Made by a program: the position numbers and the translations under genes | In this document: positions 34,114 through 47,900 of the stretch, piece by piece | Layout: each line of letters opens with the position of its first letter | Numbering within the stretch: position 1 is the stretch's first letter | Notes under the pieces: generated by a model | The model's input: the letters and a program-made list of their open reading frames with translations, nothing else | Told to the model about the DNA's origin: nothing | Database searches by the model: none | Source: Pseudofabraea citricarpa | Taxonomy: Eukaryota > Ascomycota > Leotiomycetes > Helotiales > Dermateaceae | Length of the DNA stretch: 64,000 nt | Reading direction: 5' to 3' | Assembly (NCBI GenBank): GCA_029641185.1 | Contig: JAPWGK010000010.1 | Location: 930,001 to 994,000 of the forward strand

Positions 34114-37100
34114 ATGGCCTCTATCCACGAAAATGCCGAGGCAGTACGCGCCGCAGTTTCCTCAGCATCGACATGTACACCATCAACAGCGACGATTCTC
34201 AGCGAGCTTCTGCTGCCCAAAGCCAATGGTACAGAGACAAAGGCTCTGACAAAAACTGCCCCCATTGCCAAGTCTAAAACTGCGAAATCAGCACCGGCAA
34301 AAGCGAGAGGAAGGAAGGTAGTGGAGCATGAGAACATCAATCAGCATATCGAAACATTGTCGCCCAAGGAGCGGTCAATACTTGCCACAGAAGTCATCAA
34401 TGCGACTCTAAAAGCTTTAGGAGAAGCGATCAAGACACCTCAAAGGGTCCGAAAACAGCCGTCGACGAGAGACCTCACGAAAACCTCAGCGCGCCGTGCT
34501 CTTCGAAGATCAATATCGGTCCCGCAGTCGCCATTGACTCCCAGGTCTTTAAATCGGGTCGCAAGTTCACCCAATCTCGCGACAAGATTTAGTAGATCGC
34601 CATCAGTAACATCAACAGCTTCTTCTGGGCCGCGCGCTTGTGGAGAATGCGCGAGAGTGGCCTTTTCCTGCTTACGCACATTGCAAGCATCTAAGACTGC
34701 TGGTGTTGACCTGGCAGCACTTCAACTGGAAAATGGAATGTCAGCATTGGTCGCAAAGCTTATTGGGCTTGGTTTGGATGATTTAGCTATAAAGGAAATC
34801 CGTGTTTTGAAGCGGAGGCTGGAACCAGAAAGCCAAATAAGCACGAAAAAGAACACATCTAAACCGCCAACACTAGCAATATCTGCTCCAAGTTATAGTG
34901 AACTACTGGATTTTGGGGATCAAATTGAGCCTTCAAAACTAAGCTTGATCATTGTAACACAACTACAGGTCCTCCGACTCATGACTTCATCGCGGAAGAG
35001 TAAACAAATCGAAGCAGCTCTTAGAATTCTTGAGCCATCACACCCATCATCTCCGACAAAGCTACTCTTACTTGCTTCAAAAAAGACAAACCAGAATGGC
35101 AAGATCGCACGACAACTCCAATCACTCTCCGAGCTTACATTGTCGCTGAGTCCAAGTATTTCGTCTTCCGAAGACGCGGTGGCACTCGAATCTAGGTTGA
35201 GCATATCTCCCGAGATAGCTTTTCAAATGCAAGCACTAGCACTCCAGAACCGAATCATGTGGTGGAGGCTTTCTGGCCACAAGGGAGACCCCACAAAAGA
35301 AGTTCTAGATCCGTTTCTGAGATGCCTCTCTGCTTTTTCTCGTAGGAGTCAGGCTCCTGCTTTACAAAATTATAAACTAGCTTTGCAAGTTTTTGAGCGT
35401 CTTCAAGCCGCAATTTTAACTTTTCAGAATCAGCCAGAAAAGACTGGCAAGGTTACTGGAGGCATTTACAAATTGCTTGGCTCACTATCTCAAGACGCGA
35501 AGCTCCTTGATGAGGCCTTGCTTTGGACTGAAAAGGTTCACACCCATCTTGACATCAAAACCGAATCTGAGACAAGGCGTTGCGCTGTTGTTGCTAGAAT
35601 GGCCTCATTAAGTCTACAAACTTCAACAAACAGCTCTAAGACCGAGGAACTACTACTCAAGCTGTTAGATGAGCTAGAACGACCTTTTAAGGGTGACCAA
35701 TCTGAGATTGAAGATCTTCTCGCGGAGATATCAATCGTCAGAAGATCAGCTATTTCGATTCTTTCCAAAAGGGGTGGAATACATGGAGGAAGTGGGATGG
35801 TTACCGCAGCCGATGGGATACGGCAAATGTGCGAATCGCTAGTCTTTTTATGCCCAAGGTTGTTTTTGAGATACCTTGGAAAGGCTCCTGATTCGATGAG
35901 TGGTACAAAAGAGGTTCTCCGCCATGAACAGCGGCGGTTATTCATTACCAAGCCCGGAACAAATGCGATCGATTCAGCTTTGTATCTCATCAAGGTCCAC
36001 CTTAACGAAGGCAGGCTTACTTGGGATTTACTGGACTCTATGCTTCAAGATTGCTTGTCATTGTTGGAACATTTGAATAACAGCACAAGAGAGATTTTTA
36101 AAAAAGACGACGTGCCATCAGTATCTTATCACGTAAAGATTTCTAACCTTTACTTTTCTCAATATCTCACCATGCGTCGAGACGCACAGAATGCCAAAGA
36201 CTTTCAATACTTGCGGCCTTTACGACGATCGGTAGATTCAGTCCGATCACGACCTCCTCTCGAACGACAGGCAGCAATGCTTCCCTCAAAACTTGAGCGG
36301 TTAGCTGAGATATTCAGGATCACTGGCCGATATGACGAGCTGTTCAAAACGCTCCTAGCTCTTCGGGATGAGATGATTGATTATCGTGTTCTATCATTAA
36401 TTGCGTCTGCCGCTGCCACTCAGCCACTTTGTCAAGCTTGGAGTATGGATGAAAATGCACTTATCCTCGCACGCACGACTAGCTCGCTTATCAAAGTTGT
36501 TTTGAAGTACGGGTTTTCAGCCTCAGACATGCCCTTGATTGAAGAATCCTGGTCACCTGAGGAGAAGGGTACCCTTCTCGAGCAGCAGCTTGAAACTATT
36601 TCAAGACACTGCACAAATTCACATACCGCAGTAGCTCTGAGAAATAAGATATTTCGTCTCCTAGTAACGATATATGACGAAAAGCAATATCCAATACGGA
36701 GGATTCGAGTACTTGTCGCATTTTTATCTCTCGAACTTGCCCATCGACAGGAAGTCACAGATGGGGAGAAAGATCTTTTCTGTTTTAACGAGATCGAAGA
36801 AATAGATCTAATCGGAACCAAAGATGAGGGACTACGAGGTTTTCTGTCGAGTTTACAAGCAACTGCCGCAAGCTTGGTGGAGCTACATCAAGATGAACCC
36901 AGAATTGCCATTCTGAAGCGCAGTATTGGTGTATGGCTATTGGACCTTGGAGGATGTAAAAGTCTTGACGAGTTGGAAGCTAAGGTGGAGGATTCCGCAG
37001 GCATCTTGTCTCATTTGCAGTTCATAGCCGACTTTCTAGACATGAAAGGCTCTGGGGAAACTCGCATTGCTATCCTCCGACTTATGGCAAATATTATGGA

Positions 37101-40100
37101 ATTGCGAGACAATGCCTCCTCTCCTGATGGCATTGTCCGCTGTTATGCAGACTTAGGAATGCAATGGGTTCGGCTGGGGTATTCAGGGAAAGCTGGCTTA
37201 GTCCTTGACAGGGCACAGCTCTACAGTACGAATAATGGTGTTACATCACAAGCTTTATTGCATTTCAGTTTGACCTACTCCGAGTACCTTTTAGCAATCG
37301 GAAACATGGATAAATGGTAAGCTTTCTCTTATGTATCCCAGGAAGCAAGCTAATACATTTTTAGCGAGGAGCAACTCCTAAGGGCGCAAGCTACAGCATC
37401 ACACGATGAAACCTTGGCTACAACTACAAGGCAGACGAATTGCTTCTCGAGTAGTACAAGAACGAAAACCCTAGTTGCCAATGCCTTTCTGGTGTATTCC
37501 AAGCTCGCCCTACAAAGGGGCGCACATGATACAGCACTCGCATATGCGAAGCAGAGTGTCAGGTTGCTGAGACGTGCATGGAACAAGGCAGAGCAGAAGA
37601 TTAAAAGGAAAGAAAACGAAGCTGAAGACGTTGATACTTCCGAAATCGAAAAGCTGACAGAGGACACATCTACTCTCACCTTATCGCAAAACAGTCTTAC
37701 AACCAAACTTCAAACTCACCAGAATCTTGCAGCAACTGACTTTTGGAACCTTATTCGCCCCTTATTCGAAAGTATCTCCCATCTGTCTGAAGTCTACTCT
37801 CAAAACGGCTTGTTTCAAGAGACACTATACTATGCAGAACAAGCACAGAAGTTGGTTCAAGAAGTTGGCTCAGAAACCTATCTGGCTGTGGGCTCTGCCA
37901 TGCTCGGCGGTACATGGCTTAGAGCAGGTAGGCTGGACAAGAGTTCCGAACTGCTTGCGCAAAGTAGAGAATTAAGTAAATCTTATGGGCATAACATCAA
38001 CACGATAACGATGGCTTGCTACCTAGGTGAAATGCATGGTCGGCTTGGTGATCATGCCCAAGAGCTCCAGGTTTACCAGGATGCTGAACGTGCGTTGAAA
38101 ACCCTCGCCGAACCCGAGTTTATAAACAACATAGGCCAGACTGTTGAACACGTCGATACCCTCGAGGCAAAGATGTCTCTCCTAGCTATCAGTATGCCGA
38201 AAGCAAAAGGCACACGCAAAGTAACAGCCCGTTCTAAGGTTGTCGTTAATCGCAAGACTTCTACACGAACCAAAGTACCGGTCGTCGAGCGTCCGCCAAT
38301 TGCAGAAGAATGTACTCAGCTCGCGTCTCTCGAAGCAACGATATTACGGCAAAAAGCATCAGCGCTTATGTTAAACAAGAATTGCGATGAAGCCTTTGTG
38401 CTCCTTCAAGAGTCAAACAAACACAAGACTAATCAGATGGACGTCATCAATCAGAATATTGTAATGGCTAAGTATCTATTGCATCAAAGTTTAGAACAGA
38501 TGAATGCAGACCCGGTCTACTCTGTTCTTCAAGATTCAACTATCTCTTTCCCTTCGGTTGTAAGCCAAACGAAGAATGACAAGGCAAATGCAGACAAAGT
38601 ATCTGCAGTACGAAGCTCTCCTCCATCTAAACGGTTAAATGTCTCTGTTGCTATGTTGGATCGCTCTCGTTCGAAAAGCCCCGCACCAGATAGTTTCTTC
38701 GATAAATTGCGTCAAGCTCAACAGCTCTTAATAGAGGTGCAATCTACAGCAGCGCTTATTGCCCCTGTCTCTGTTCTTCATACCCTTGCAGCATTGCTGA
38801 ATAGTATCGCGGTTTTATTGTCTGCTGCAGGTCCGATTAAAGGGAAGTCTCTTAGCCATCCTGGCCTCGCGAGCTGTTTTGTTGGTTAGTTCGCCTCTAT
38901 TCTTTTATTGTTCTCATCACTGATAAGAATTAGAAACCACTAGAAACCTTGCACTATGTCGAGAACGTAAAGCATTACTTGCTGATCAGCAGAGTAGCTT
39001 AGGCACTCACGAGATGAGTTGGCCCGTGATCAAGAACTCGGATTCACGGCGTGCAAGTATTTCAACACCACAAGATATTACACGTCTTCAAAGAGACTAC
39101 ATCGATCTGATTCCCGAGGCCTGGACAACCATATCTATTGCTTTAAGTGACAGTCATCAAGAGTTATCCATCACCAAATTACAGGCAGGTCATAGTCCGT
39201 TTGTCCTTCGATTACCACTTGGAAGGAATAATTCTATCGACGCCGATGAAGAGGTCTTTGGATTCGAGCAAGGTCATTCTGAGCTCATGGAAATCATTGA
39301 GCTAGCCAATGAGAGTGCTCATAATGCTGGCAACATGACTGGGAGGCAAGCAAAGGCCGCTTGGTGGGAAGTGCGTGAGGGTCTAGATGCTCGACTGAAG
39401 GATCTTCTCGATAATATCGAGAAAGTATGGCTAGGCGGCTTCAAAGGGATCTTTTCACAGGCTGCTAGACGACCGGATCTCTTGGCTCGATTCCAGAAGT
39501 CATTTCAAAATACTTTGGATAAGTATTTACCCTCTAGACAAAAGGTTGGAAGGAAAGTTAAAGGCCCTCGCGTTACTTTGGATACACGGATCTTGGACCT
39601 GTTTATCGGACTTGGAGATGCTTCAGTGGAGGATATTGATCTGGACGAACCTCTGAACGATTTGCTCTATTTCGTTGTTGACATACTCCAGTTCCATGGC
39701 GAACTCAATGCATATGCTGAGATCGACTTTGATTCGATTGTTATCGAAATCCATGATGCTCTGAGGTGCTATCATGAAGCAGTTCACACATCTATGGACA
39801 ACGGCGACAATAGGCATACGATCCTAGTTTTAGACAAAGCCCTTCACGCATTTCCTTGGGAATCTCTACCATGTATGGAGGGTCTGGCAGTATCGCGTCT
39901 ACCGTCGCTCGCCTCGCTTCGCGACCGCATTCTCGAGCTACAGAAGGATTCACCTGAAGATGGACCAGATGGGCAGTACATCAGCCGTGGACACGGAGCT
40001 TACATTTTGAATCCAGGTGGCGACTTGAAGTCAACTCAGGCCACGTTCCAGAAAGACCTCCAGGGTCTAGATGGATGGGATGGCGTCGTTAAGCGTGAGC

Positions 40101-40570
40101 CAACGGAAGCGGAGATCAAGTCAAGCTTGGAAACCAAAGATCTCTTTTTATATTTTGGTCATGGCAGTGGCGCGCAGTATATACGAGCACGGGAGATCCG
40201 AAAGATGGACAAATGTGCTGTCACCATGTTGATGGGGTGTAGCAGTGGAGCCCTGGTTGAGGCGGGGGAGTTCGAGCCATACGGGCCTCCCATCAACTAC
40301 ATGCATGCTGGGTGTCCTGCGCTTGTGGCTACGTTGTGGGATGTTACAGATAAGGATATTGATCGCTTTGCAAAGAGCACGTTCGAACACTGGGGTCTTT
40401 TTGACAGTGGAAGCCCAGTTGCCAAGGGCAGAGGTAGAAAGCGAGTAGAGATGGTTCATCCGAAGAAGTCGCTCGTAGAGGCTGTTGCCAGGGGCAAGGA
40501 AGCCTGTAATCTGCGGTACCTTAATGGTGCGGCTGTGTGTGTGTATGGCGTTCCGGTATATTTCAAGTGA
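34114..40570 (+). CDS. ESP1: Separase, caspase-like cohesin protease
   Basis: Cleaves the kleisin subunit of cohesin at anaphase onset; held inactive by securin. Three exons, 34114-37316, 37365-38884 and 38934-40570, give 2119 residues, the size of fungal separases (Aspergillus BimB, S. pombe Cut1). The N-terminal two-thirds are helical repeat-like with TPR-type segments. The C-terminal peptidase C50 domain carries the catalytic dyad: His1984 in LYFGHGSGAQYI and Cys2010 in MLMGCSSGAL, followed by GCPALVATLWDVTDKDID. The segment RNLALCRERKAL is rebuilt across intron 2. An N-terminal low-complexity basic Ser/Arg patch (about residues 110-170) is likely a regulatory region. Both introns have standard signals. 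No truncation seen. Confidence 0.95.
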
Positions 40571-41901
40571 TAGTAGAAGTGTTAAGCATAGCATAGGATA
40601 GCATGGCGTTTAGGATAATGTCGGCCGGCAGACGACAGGATATTAATGACCAAGTTTAAGCTACTCATTTTGGGGTGCCATACAATGATGGTTCCTGGTG
40701 CCCTCGCTGCCGTGAAGACTGCCTGTACCTCTCTCTCTTTGGTGGAGTTCCCTCCTTGATCAGTGGTTGTCCTTGCTCGGCTGCAAGCCGAATGACGACG
40801 TGAGCCATGTTTGTTTGACCAGCGCCAGCATCTACGCTGCAAATAGCAGGACGACAAGCCAGGCGTTCCATGCTCAGCTTTGTGCGGTGCGGTACGGCAC
40901 GTCTTACAGGCTGATTGTAAGGCTGTGTCTATTGACTAGAGTAGAATATGAATAAAGGATGGCCCAGGTTGCGATAACGGATAGGGAGTCGAGGGTCTCT
41001 TATCGCTTGTCAGATTCACTGAGACATGCATACACGGTCGATAACAGGTCAAGACAATGCTGCTGCAGAGGGGAGGGGAAGAGGGGAGGAGAGGTGAGGT
41101 GAGATGAGATGAGATGAGATGAGATGAGGTGAGAGTCATGTATTGTATTATATTGTATACATCCACCAGGTCAACAAGGCTGTACGAGTCGTACGAGCAA
41201 AGTGTAATGATTGTCAGTGTGGGGTATCGTGGTTGTGGTGATGGTGATGGTGATGGTAATGGTTCATTACTGTAAGAGCTTGTTTTTCTGTTTGGCCTGC
41301 CAGTCACATGGAATTTAAGGGTAGAGAAAGGATTGGTCTCTGTCGTCGTGATCTGTCATTTCCAGCCTTCTTCAACCAGGGCAGGCTGACGAATGTGGTG
41401 AGTGAGTGGCAGTGGAAGCCGCTGGAAGTCGGTGGAAGATGTATCGATTAATTTTTTTTCTTCTTCTTTTGATTTGACCGTGGCACCTGAGCACCGCCTG
41501 AGCACCGTGCTTGCCTGCCTGACTGCCTGCCTGTCCAGCGTCCGCCCGCGCCTGCCTCTGCCTGACCAGCCTGACGAAAAAGACAAAAAGGAAATCTGAT
41601 CTGCGGAAATGGACGACTGACAAACGCCAACAAGGTCCTGAGGTAAACAGATAATCTCGCTCCCAGATCAGACCAGACCAGAACACAACAACCATCCCCC
41701 CATCCCCCGTCCTCGCGCTGAAGAGATTCTCTAGCCTCCTGCCATACATCTACTCTTTCTTTACTCCCGCTGCTATTCACACGCCCGCCCAATGCTTTGA
41801 GCCAATTACAGGAGCACAACCTGCGGCAGCATTAACCACATCAGTCCTAATCAGAATCAATCCTCGCAAGACCTTTGAAAGCAACCCCAACTATTTCATC
41901 A
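40571..41901. other. Intergenic with simple repeats
   Basis: 3' flank of separase and promoter of the J-domain gene. It contains GAGAT units (about 41094-41132), GGTGAT units (about 41236-41262) and a CTGCCTGC-type tract (about 41512-41560). The last 250 bases are C/T- and A-rich like a fungal leader. No gene supported. Confidence 0.5.
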
Positions 41902-44061
41902 ATGAACTTCTTTTCCAAAGCCACCAAGAAGAAAACAACCCCAACTCACCCTCCCTCCGACGACGACGAACAGTACGAGCCCGCCGCCCCCAGGAAGAGC
42001 ACGAGCTCAAGATCGCCCAAGAAGAAGCCGTCCTCCTCCAGGTCCCACCGAACCAAAGACGAGAATTCCCGGCCGGAGCCAGTATCTTCTAGAAGCAGCC
42101 GTACAAGTCACCGCTCTAGCACCCACCACCCCCGAAGTGATTTTGACCGGGACGAGCACCCATTGAACCGGCACCCAGACGAGTTACGCAGATACTCTGC
42201 GCTGTCCAGCATGGCGGACGCAATGGATGTCGACTCCCCCGAGGCTGCCACCAGCTCACCCCCCGCCAGTGTCCCAGGCTCATTCGAGACGCCTGCGACA
42301 AATGGCACCGTGGAGAAAGAGACCTTTGGCCCAGTACCACCGCCGCACAAGTCCAACCCGACCAGCCCTATCCCCGCCGCTGCTCCTACCCCAGAGGATG
42401 CCGAGGCCTTCAAGACCGCAGGGAACAAGTACTACAAGGCGAAGGAGTACCGGAAGGCGATCGAGGAATACACCAAAGGTACCGAGCAATCCACTACCTC
42501 CTACACATATCGATATGTCAGCTAATTTATGTTTTGAACAGCCGTGGAAGCGCAACCATCATCGCCGACATACTTGAGCAACCGAGCAGCAGCATACATC
42601 TCAGCCGGCCAGTACATGAATGCTTTGGAAGACTGCACACGCGCGGATGAACTAGACCCTGGAAACCCCAAGATTCTCCTCCGCTTAGCTCGCATTTACA
42701 CCAGCTTGGGTCGCCCTCAAGAAGCTCTGTTGACTTTCGAACGCATCCAACCACCGGCATCCGCAAAGGATATGGCACCGGCTAAGGCCATGTTGAAGTT
42801 CATTGGTGACGCAGAAGAGGCTCTCAAAAACGGAGTGACTGGGTCAATGGCACTTTATGCATTGGATCAGGCTGAGAAGTCCCTTGGTATTGGTGCATCT
42901 AAGCCAAGAAAATGGCTGCTAATGCGAGGCGAGGCCTATCTCAAGATGGGGAATGTCAATGCTTTAGGCGATGCTCAAAATGTGGCCATGTCGTTGCTCC
43001 GAACCAATAATCAAGATCCCGAGGCTCTGGTACTTCGAGGCAGAGCTCTGTACGCCCAAGGAGATAATGAGAAAGCCATACAGCACTTCAGACAAGCTAT
43101 CAACTGTGACCCAGATTACCGAGATGCTGTCAAATACTTGAGGTTGGTCCAGAAGCTCGATCGTTTGAAGGCCGATGGAAATGCAGACTTCAAGGCGAAG
43201 CGTTACCAGCAAGCAGTGGACAAGTATACCGAGGCACTAGAGGTGGATCCTACTAACAAGGGCACCAACTCAAAACTTTTCCGAAATCGTGCTGTTGCTT
43301 TGGTACAGATGAAGGATTATGCTAGCGCTATCAAGGACTGCGAGCGAGCAATTTCTCTCGACCCTTCCTATCTTGCGGCAAAGAAAACCAAGGCCAATGC
43401 TTTGGGTCAATCTGGGAACTGGGACGAAGCAGTTCGTGAGTACAAGGCTCTCCAGGAAGCGGACCCATCAGATGCTACTCTTGCCAAGGAAGTTCGAAAA
43501 GCAGAACTAGAGCTCAAGAAGAGCAAGCGCAAGGATTATTACAAGATTCTTGGTGTCGAGAAGGATGCAGACGAAAATGCAATCAAAAAGGCGTACCGTA
43601 AGCAGGCTATTGTGCATCATCCCGACAAGAATCCCGATGATGAGCACGCCGCAGAGAGATTCAAGGACATCGGAGAAGCTTATGAGACACTGAGCGATTC
43701 TGAGTAAGTTGTTTTCATGCGCCTTCAATTTCTAATGTTTGCTTATATATAACTACAGGAAGCGAGCTCGGTATGATAATGGTGATGACTTGATGGACCC
43801 AATGGAAGGCTTTGGCGGAGGAATGGGCGGAGGTGGTGCTGGCATGAACATCGACCCAGGTTAGTGCAGCTCCGATGTAACAATCTCAAAATCCAAACTA
43901 ACATCCAAACAGAAATTTTGATGCAGATGTTCGGTGCGCAAATGGGAGGTGGTGGCCGCGGTGGTGGTGGAGGCTTCCAAAGTTTTGGTGGTGGGATGCC
44001 TGGAGGCGGTCGACAACGGGGTGCTCCACAAGGCTTTCCAGGAGGATTTCCCTTCCAATGA
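41902..44061 (+). CDS. TPR and J-domain co-chaperone (DNAJC7/TPR2-like)
   Basis: Hsp70/Hsp90 co-chaperone. Four exons, 41902-42478, 42542-43703, 43759-43859 and 43913-44061, give 662 residues. Order: a basic, Ser/Pro-rich disordered N-terminus (about 1-165); TPR motifs from about residue 170 ([27 protein letters not shown] and later repeats such as [17 protein letters not shown]); a J-domain near the C-terminus with the HPD motif (HHPDKNP) in helix order; then a Gly/Met-rich tail ([16 protein letters not shown]) ending FPFQ. This is the DNAJC7 layout. The start is ATG 41902, the first in-frame ATG. The stop is TGA at 44059-44061, after which the same frame stays open for 91 codons (separate entry). 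Expected cytosolic in the short form. Confidence 0.92.
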
Positions 44062-44337
44062 CAGGAGAATAGCCAGGGCTCAGATACTTCTCAAAAATCC
44101 GAGCAAGACGACGTCCAGAGTCAGGAGAGGTCTGATGAGAAAGGCAAATTTGCTGGCATGCAGATGGACGATTCTCGGCTACAGCAACTCCGCAACATTG
44201 GGATGGGCGTTTTACTTGCGGGCGTCTTCTTCCCTTTGGATCTTCTAGCAATCGCAGCGGTTGTGGTCGCTGGAATGTATATTTGTACTAGGTTCTGGAA
44301 TTATGTGTGGCATCGAACCTTTGGCACTCGTACCTAG
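44062..44337 (+). other. In-frame ORF extension after the TGA, with a membrane segment
   Basis: Directly after the J-protein TGA, the same frame is open for 91 codons to a TAG at 44335. It encodes a hydrophilic, Gln/Ser/Asp-rich linker (about 40 residues) and then a strongly hydrophobic stretch, GMGVLLAGVFFPLDLLAIA continuing to GMYICT, with a basic/aromatic tail RFWNYVWHRTFGTRT. Composition looks protein-coding. It could be a stop-readthrough extension, an exon reached by unusual splicing, a separate small protein starting at ATG 44158 (59 residues), or a decayed C-terminus. I found no GT donor in the correct phase that would skip the TGA and join to the AG just after it. Confidence 0.5.
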
Positions 44338-44986
44338 AATGGTGGGATAGATCTCATTGCGGGCGTTTGATCAGTCACGAAAGCAGTCGGTGGCTCGTGG
44401 GTTTTTCAATAAAAAAAGTACAAGCAAACAATCAAGTAAATAAGCAATCGTGCATTGGGTGAGTGAGTGATCTGGCCAGCCTGAATCGCATCATTTTCGC
44501 TGTCCGGCCTGTCTTACTGTATGCCCTAATCGTAGCCCTGCTCACGCGACTCAGGGGTAGGCTCACGTGCTGAGCGAACTCGCTAAGACGGCAAGCAGCG
44601 TGACAGCCCAAGGCTGAGGATATCAACGCCAAGCTTTTCAGACACCGCAATTTCTTTGGTGGGGTTACCATATAGACTGCTATCTCATCCGCCCTACACC
44701 TACCGTATTCTCAACTGGAGTGAAATCGCATTTTGTGCCTCCGCCATACCCATTAGTCCTCCTATCCACCATCCAGGCAGATACAAAACCAACTCCCTGT
44801 GCCCAGCCATCTCTACTTCATTCCAGTCCATTCTCCCGGACATGACTCCTCGGTAGCCGCCAAATATCGAAGCATGCACACTGCCAGATTTACAACATCT
44901 GCCCTTTTACCTGTTACATAGCACCAACCCCACCAGAATACGACCTACAGCCATTTCTGTAGCTCTCTGCGGAGCTGAGGAGCACC
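44338..44986. other. Intergenic region
   Basis: 3' flank of the J-protein locus and promoter/leader of exportin-T. No gene, tRNA or repeat recognised. Confidence 0.5.
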
Positions 44987-47900
44987 ATGGAGTCCCAGGT
45001 ATGTCTATGTCAAGAACCCCTGTGCCTGCATGCACATCCCCATGTTGTGTACACAAGTGGATCCGGTCGAATACTGTATAGCCATTTACTGATTCTGCAA
45101 TGCTTGCCAGGTTGAAAATGCCATCGAGATAGCATGGAACCCTGCCTCCGAGAAAAGCCTCCAAGCCCAAGCATTCGATTATATTGACCAGCTTCGCTCT
45201 GACCAGGCAGGCTGGCAAGCATGTATCTCACTCTTCACACGAACCCCAAAACCTTCTGAAGTTGTCCGTTTGGTCTCTTTGGAGATAATCAACAACGCCC
45301 TACAGGGGTTGGCTTTAAATGAACAAAGCCTGGCATATCTAAAAGACAGCTTAATGGGATACGTCAGGCAGACGTATGGAGCATCTAGCCAAGAACCTGT
45401 CGATTCTCCAGCCTTGCAGAACAAGCTCACGCAAACCTTGACCTTCCTTTTTATTTCATGCTACAAGCAGGGTTGGGAAAGTTTTTTGGATGACTTTTTG
45501 AGCTTGACAAGTTCGGATGGTAGCTCCACAAGGGACAATCTTACCGGTGTCGTTCTCTACCTACGTATCCTGATTTCAATACACGACGAAATCGCCGACG
45601 TCCTTGTCACACGGCCAACTGCCGAGACCAAGCGCAATACGGAATTAAAGGACACTCTCCGGGCTCGAGATATACAAAAAGTGACTAGATCGTGGCAGGA
45701 AATCCTCTCACAGTGGCGGGACCAGAATGATGCTGTCGTTGAGCTGAGCTTGAAGGTAATTGGCAGGTGGGTCAGCTGGATTGATATCTCTCTCGTCGTC
45801 AACCCTGATATGCTGGGTCAACTGTACCAACTAGCTGGTCGTGCCAATCCGACTGTTGGTGGAGAGGATAAAGTTCGAGATGCTGCTATTGATACGTTCA
45901 CAGAAATCGTGGCTAAAAAGATGAAGCCCGCTGACAAGATTGATATGATTGTTTTCTTGAAGCTTGGGGAACTAGTTACCCAGCTCGTTGCAAGCCCGGC
46001 ACTGCATGATTTACGTACCACGTCTAGCTATGATACTGATCTTGCCGAATCGGTTGCTAAGCTTGTCAATAACGTCGTTTTCGATATCGTTAAAGTCCTA
46101 GAGGACGTTCAAGTTGAAACTGAAGTTCGCGGTCGTGCAGACCAACTATTGCAATCGTTTTTGCCACTCCTGCTACGATTTTTCTCAGATGAATATGATG
46201 AAATCTGCTCTACAGTCATTCCTTCTCTCACAGATATCTTGACATTCTTGCGCAAGGCACAGCCTCTGCCGCCAGCATATTCGACCATGCTGTCACCAAT
46301 TCTCAATGCAATAATCCAGAAAATGCGATATGATGAAACTTCCTCGTGGGGGAACGAAGATGAGCAAACGGACGAGGCAGAGTTCCAAGAGCTACGCAAA
46401 AGGCTGCAAGTTCTCCAGAAGAGCGTTGCTGCTGTTGATCAAGCGCTATATATCGATATCTTGAGCAATGTTGTTGGAACTACCTTCCAAACATACGACC
46501 AACAAGGTGGTCAAATGGACTGGCGCGACCTTGATCTCGCTTTGCACGAGATGTACTTATTTGGCGAGCTCACGGTAGTGAACGGCGGAATATATGGCAA
46601 GAGTCAGCCAAACGCCATCGCAGTTGAACGCCGGGACGCCATGATGACAAAGATGGTACAATCCGGTAAGAAGTATTGAACAGCAACAGCAGAAGCATGC
46701 TAATTTATTATTATAAGGCATCGCTAGTTTCAATCACCCAGCCATACAGCTGCAGTACATGGAGATCTGTGTCCGGTACTGCTCCTTTTTTGAAACGCAG
46801 GCTGATCTAATCCCGCAAGTTCTGGAGCAGTTTGTTCGCCTGGTCCACCACAATCACGTCAGAGTTCGAGTGCGCTCTTGGTATTTGTTCCAACGCTACG
46901 TGAAGCACTTGAGAGTTCATGTTGGCAACGTTGCAGAGACAGTTATCCAGTCCATTAGCGACCTCTTGCCTATCAAGGCCGAGGTTCCTAACCAGGACGC
47001 AGCTGATGACGACATGTCATCCGACCAGAGTGACACATCTGCAGAGTCTGCCTTCCAAGGCCAGCTCTATCTATTCGAGGCGATTGGCTGCATTTCATCG
47101 GTTTCAACCACACCAGTTGAAAAACAAATCTTATACGCAAGATCAATCATGAATCCTTTATTCTCTGACATGGAACAGCATCTTCCGCGTGCAAAGTCAG
47201 GCGATGCTCAAGCTACTTTACAAATACACCATGCCATTATGGCCCTGGGGACGCTAGCTCATGGCTTCTCAGAATGGACACCAGGAGATACTAAGTCCGC
47301 AAACAATGCACCTGTTGGGGAGGTTATGGTCGAATTTAGTCGGGCAGCCGAAGCAATTTTGATTGCACTGGAGGCATTGAAAGCGGACTTTGATGTCCGT
47401 ACTGCGGCAAGGTCTTCTTTCTCTAGGCTCATGGGCGTTTTAGGAAATGGCATCTTGCCACAACTGCCACGATGGATTGAGGGCCTCCTCTCACAGAGCT
47501 CCTCCAAGGACGAAATGGCTATGTTCCTACGCTTGTTGGACCAGGTCGTCTTTGGCTTCAAGACCGAGATAGTGCCTGTGCTGGATTCTCTTCTCACTCC
47601 ACTGCTTGAAAGAGTGTTTAATGGCTTGAATGAGCCAATCTCAGGTACCGACGACGAAATCCAGCTTGCAGAGCTACAACGAGAGTACTTGACTTTTATT
47701 CAAATCATTCTCAACAATAATCTCGGCGACGTCCTTGTCAGTGGCTCTAACCAAGGCTTTTTCGATACCCTCATCACTTCCGTCTCGGCATTGGCAAAGC
47801 AAGCCACAAGCACATCTGGCAGCCTTGCAGCTAGCCGACTTGCGTTTATAGTTTTGGCAAGGATGGCTGATCTCTGGGGTGGGCCTAACATAGTGAATCT

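Noticed and set aside
43934..44248. 104-codon frame overlapping the end of the J-domain gene in another frame
   Set aside because: Shadow of the Gly-rich exon; the composition and splice fit favour the J-protein frame.
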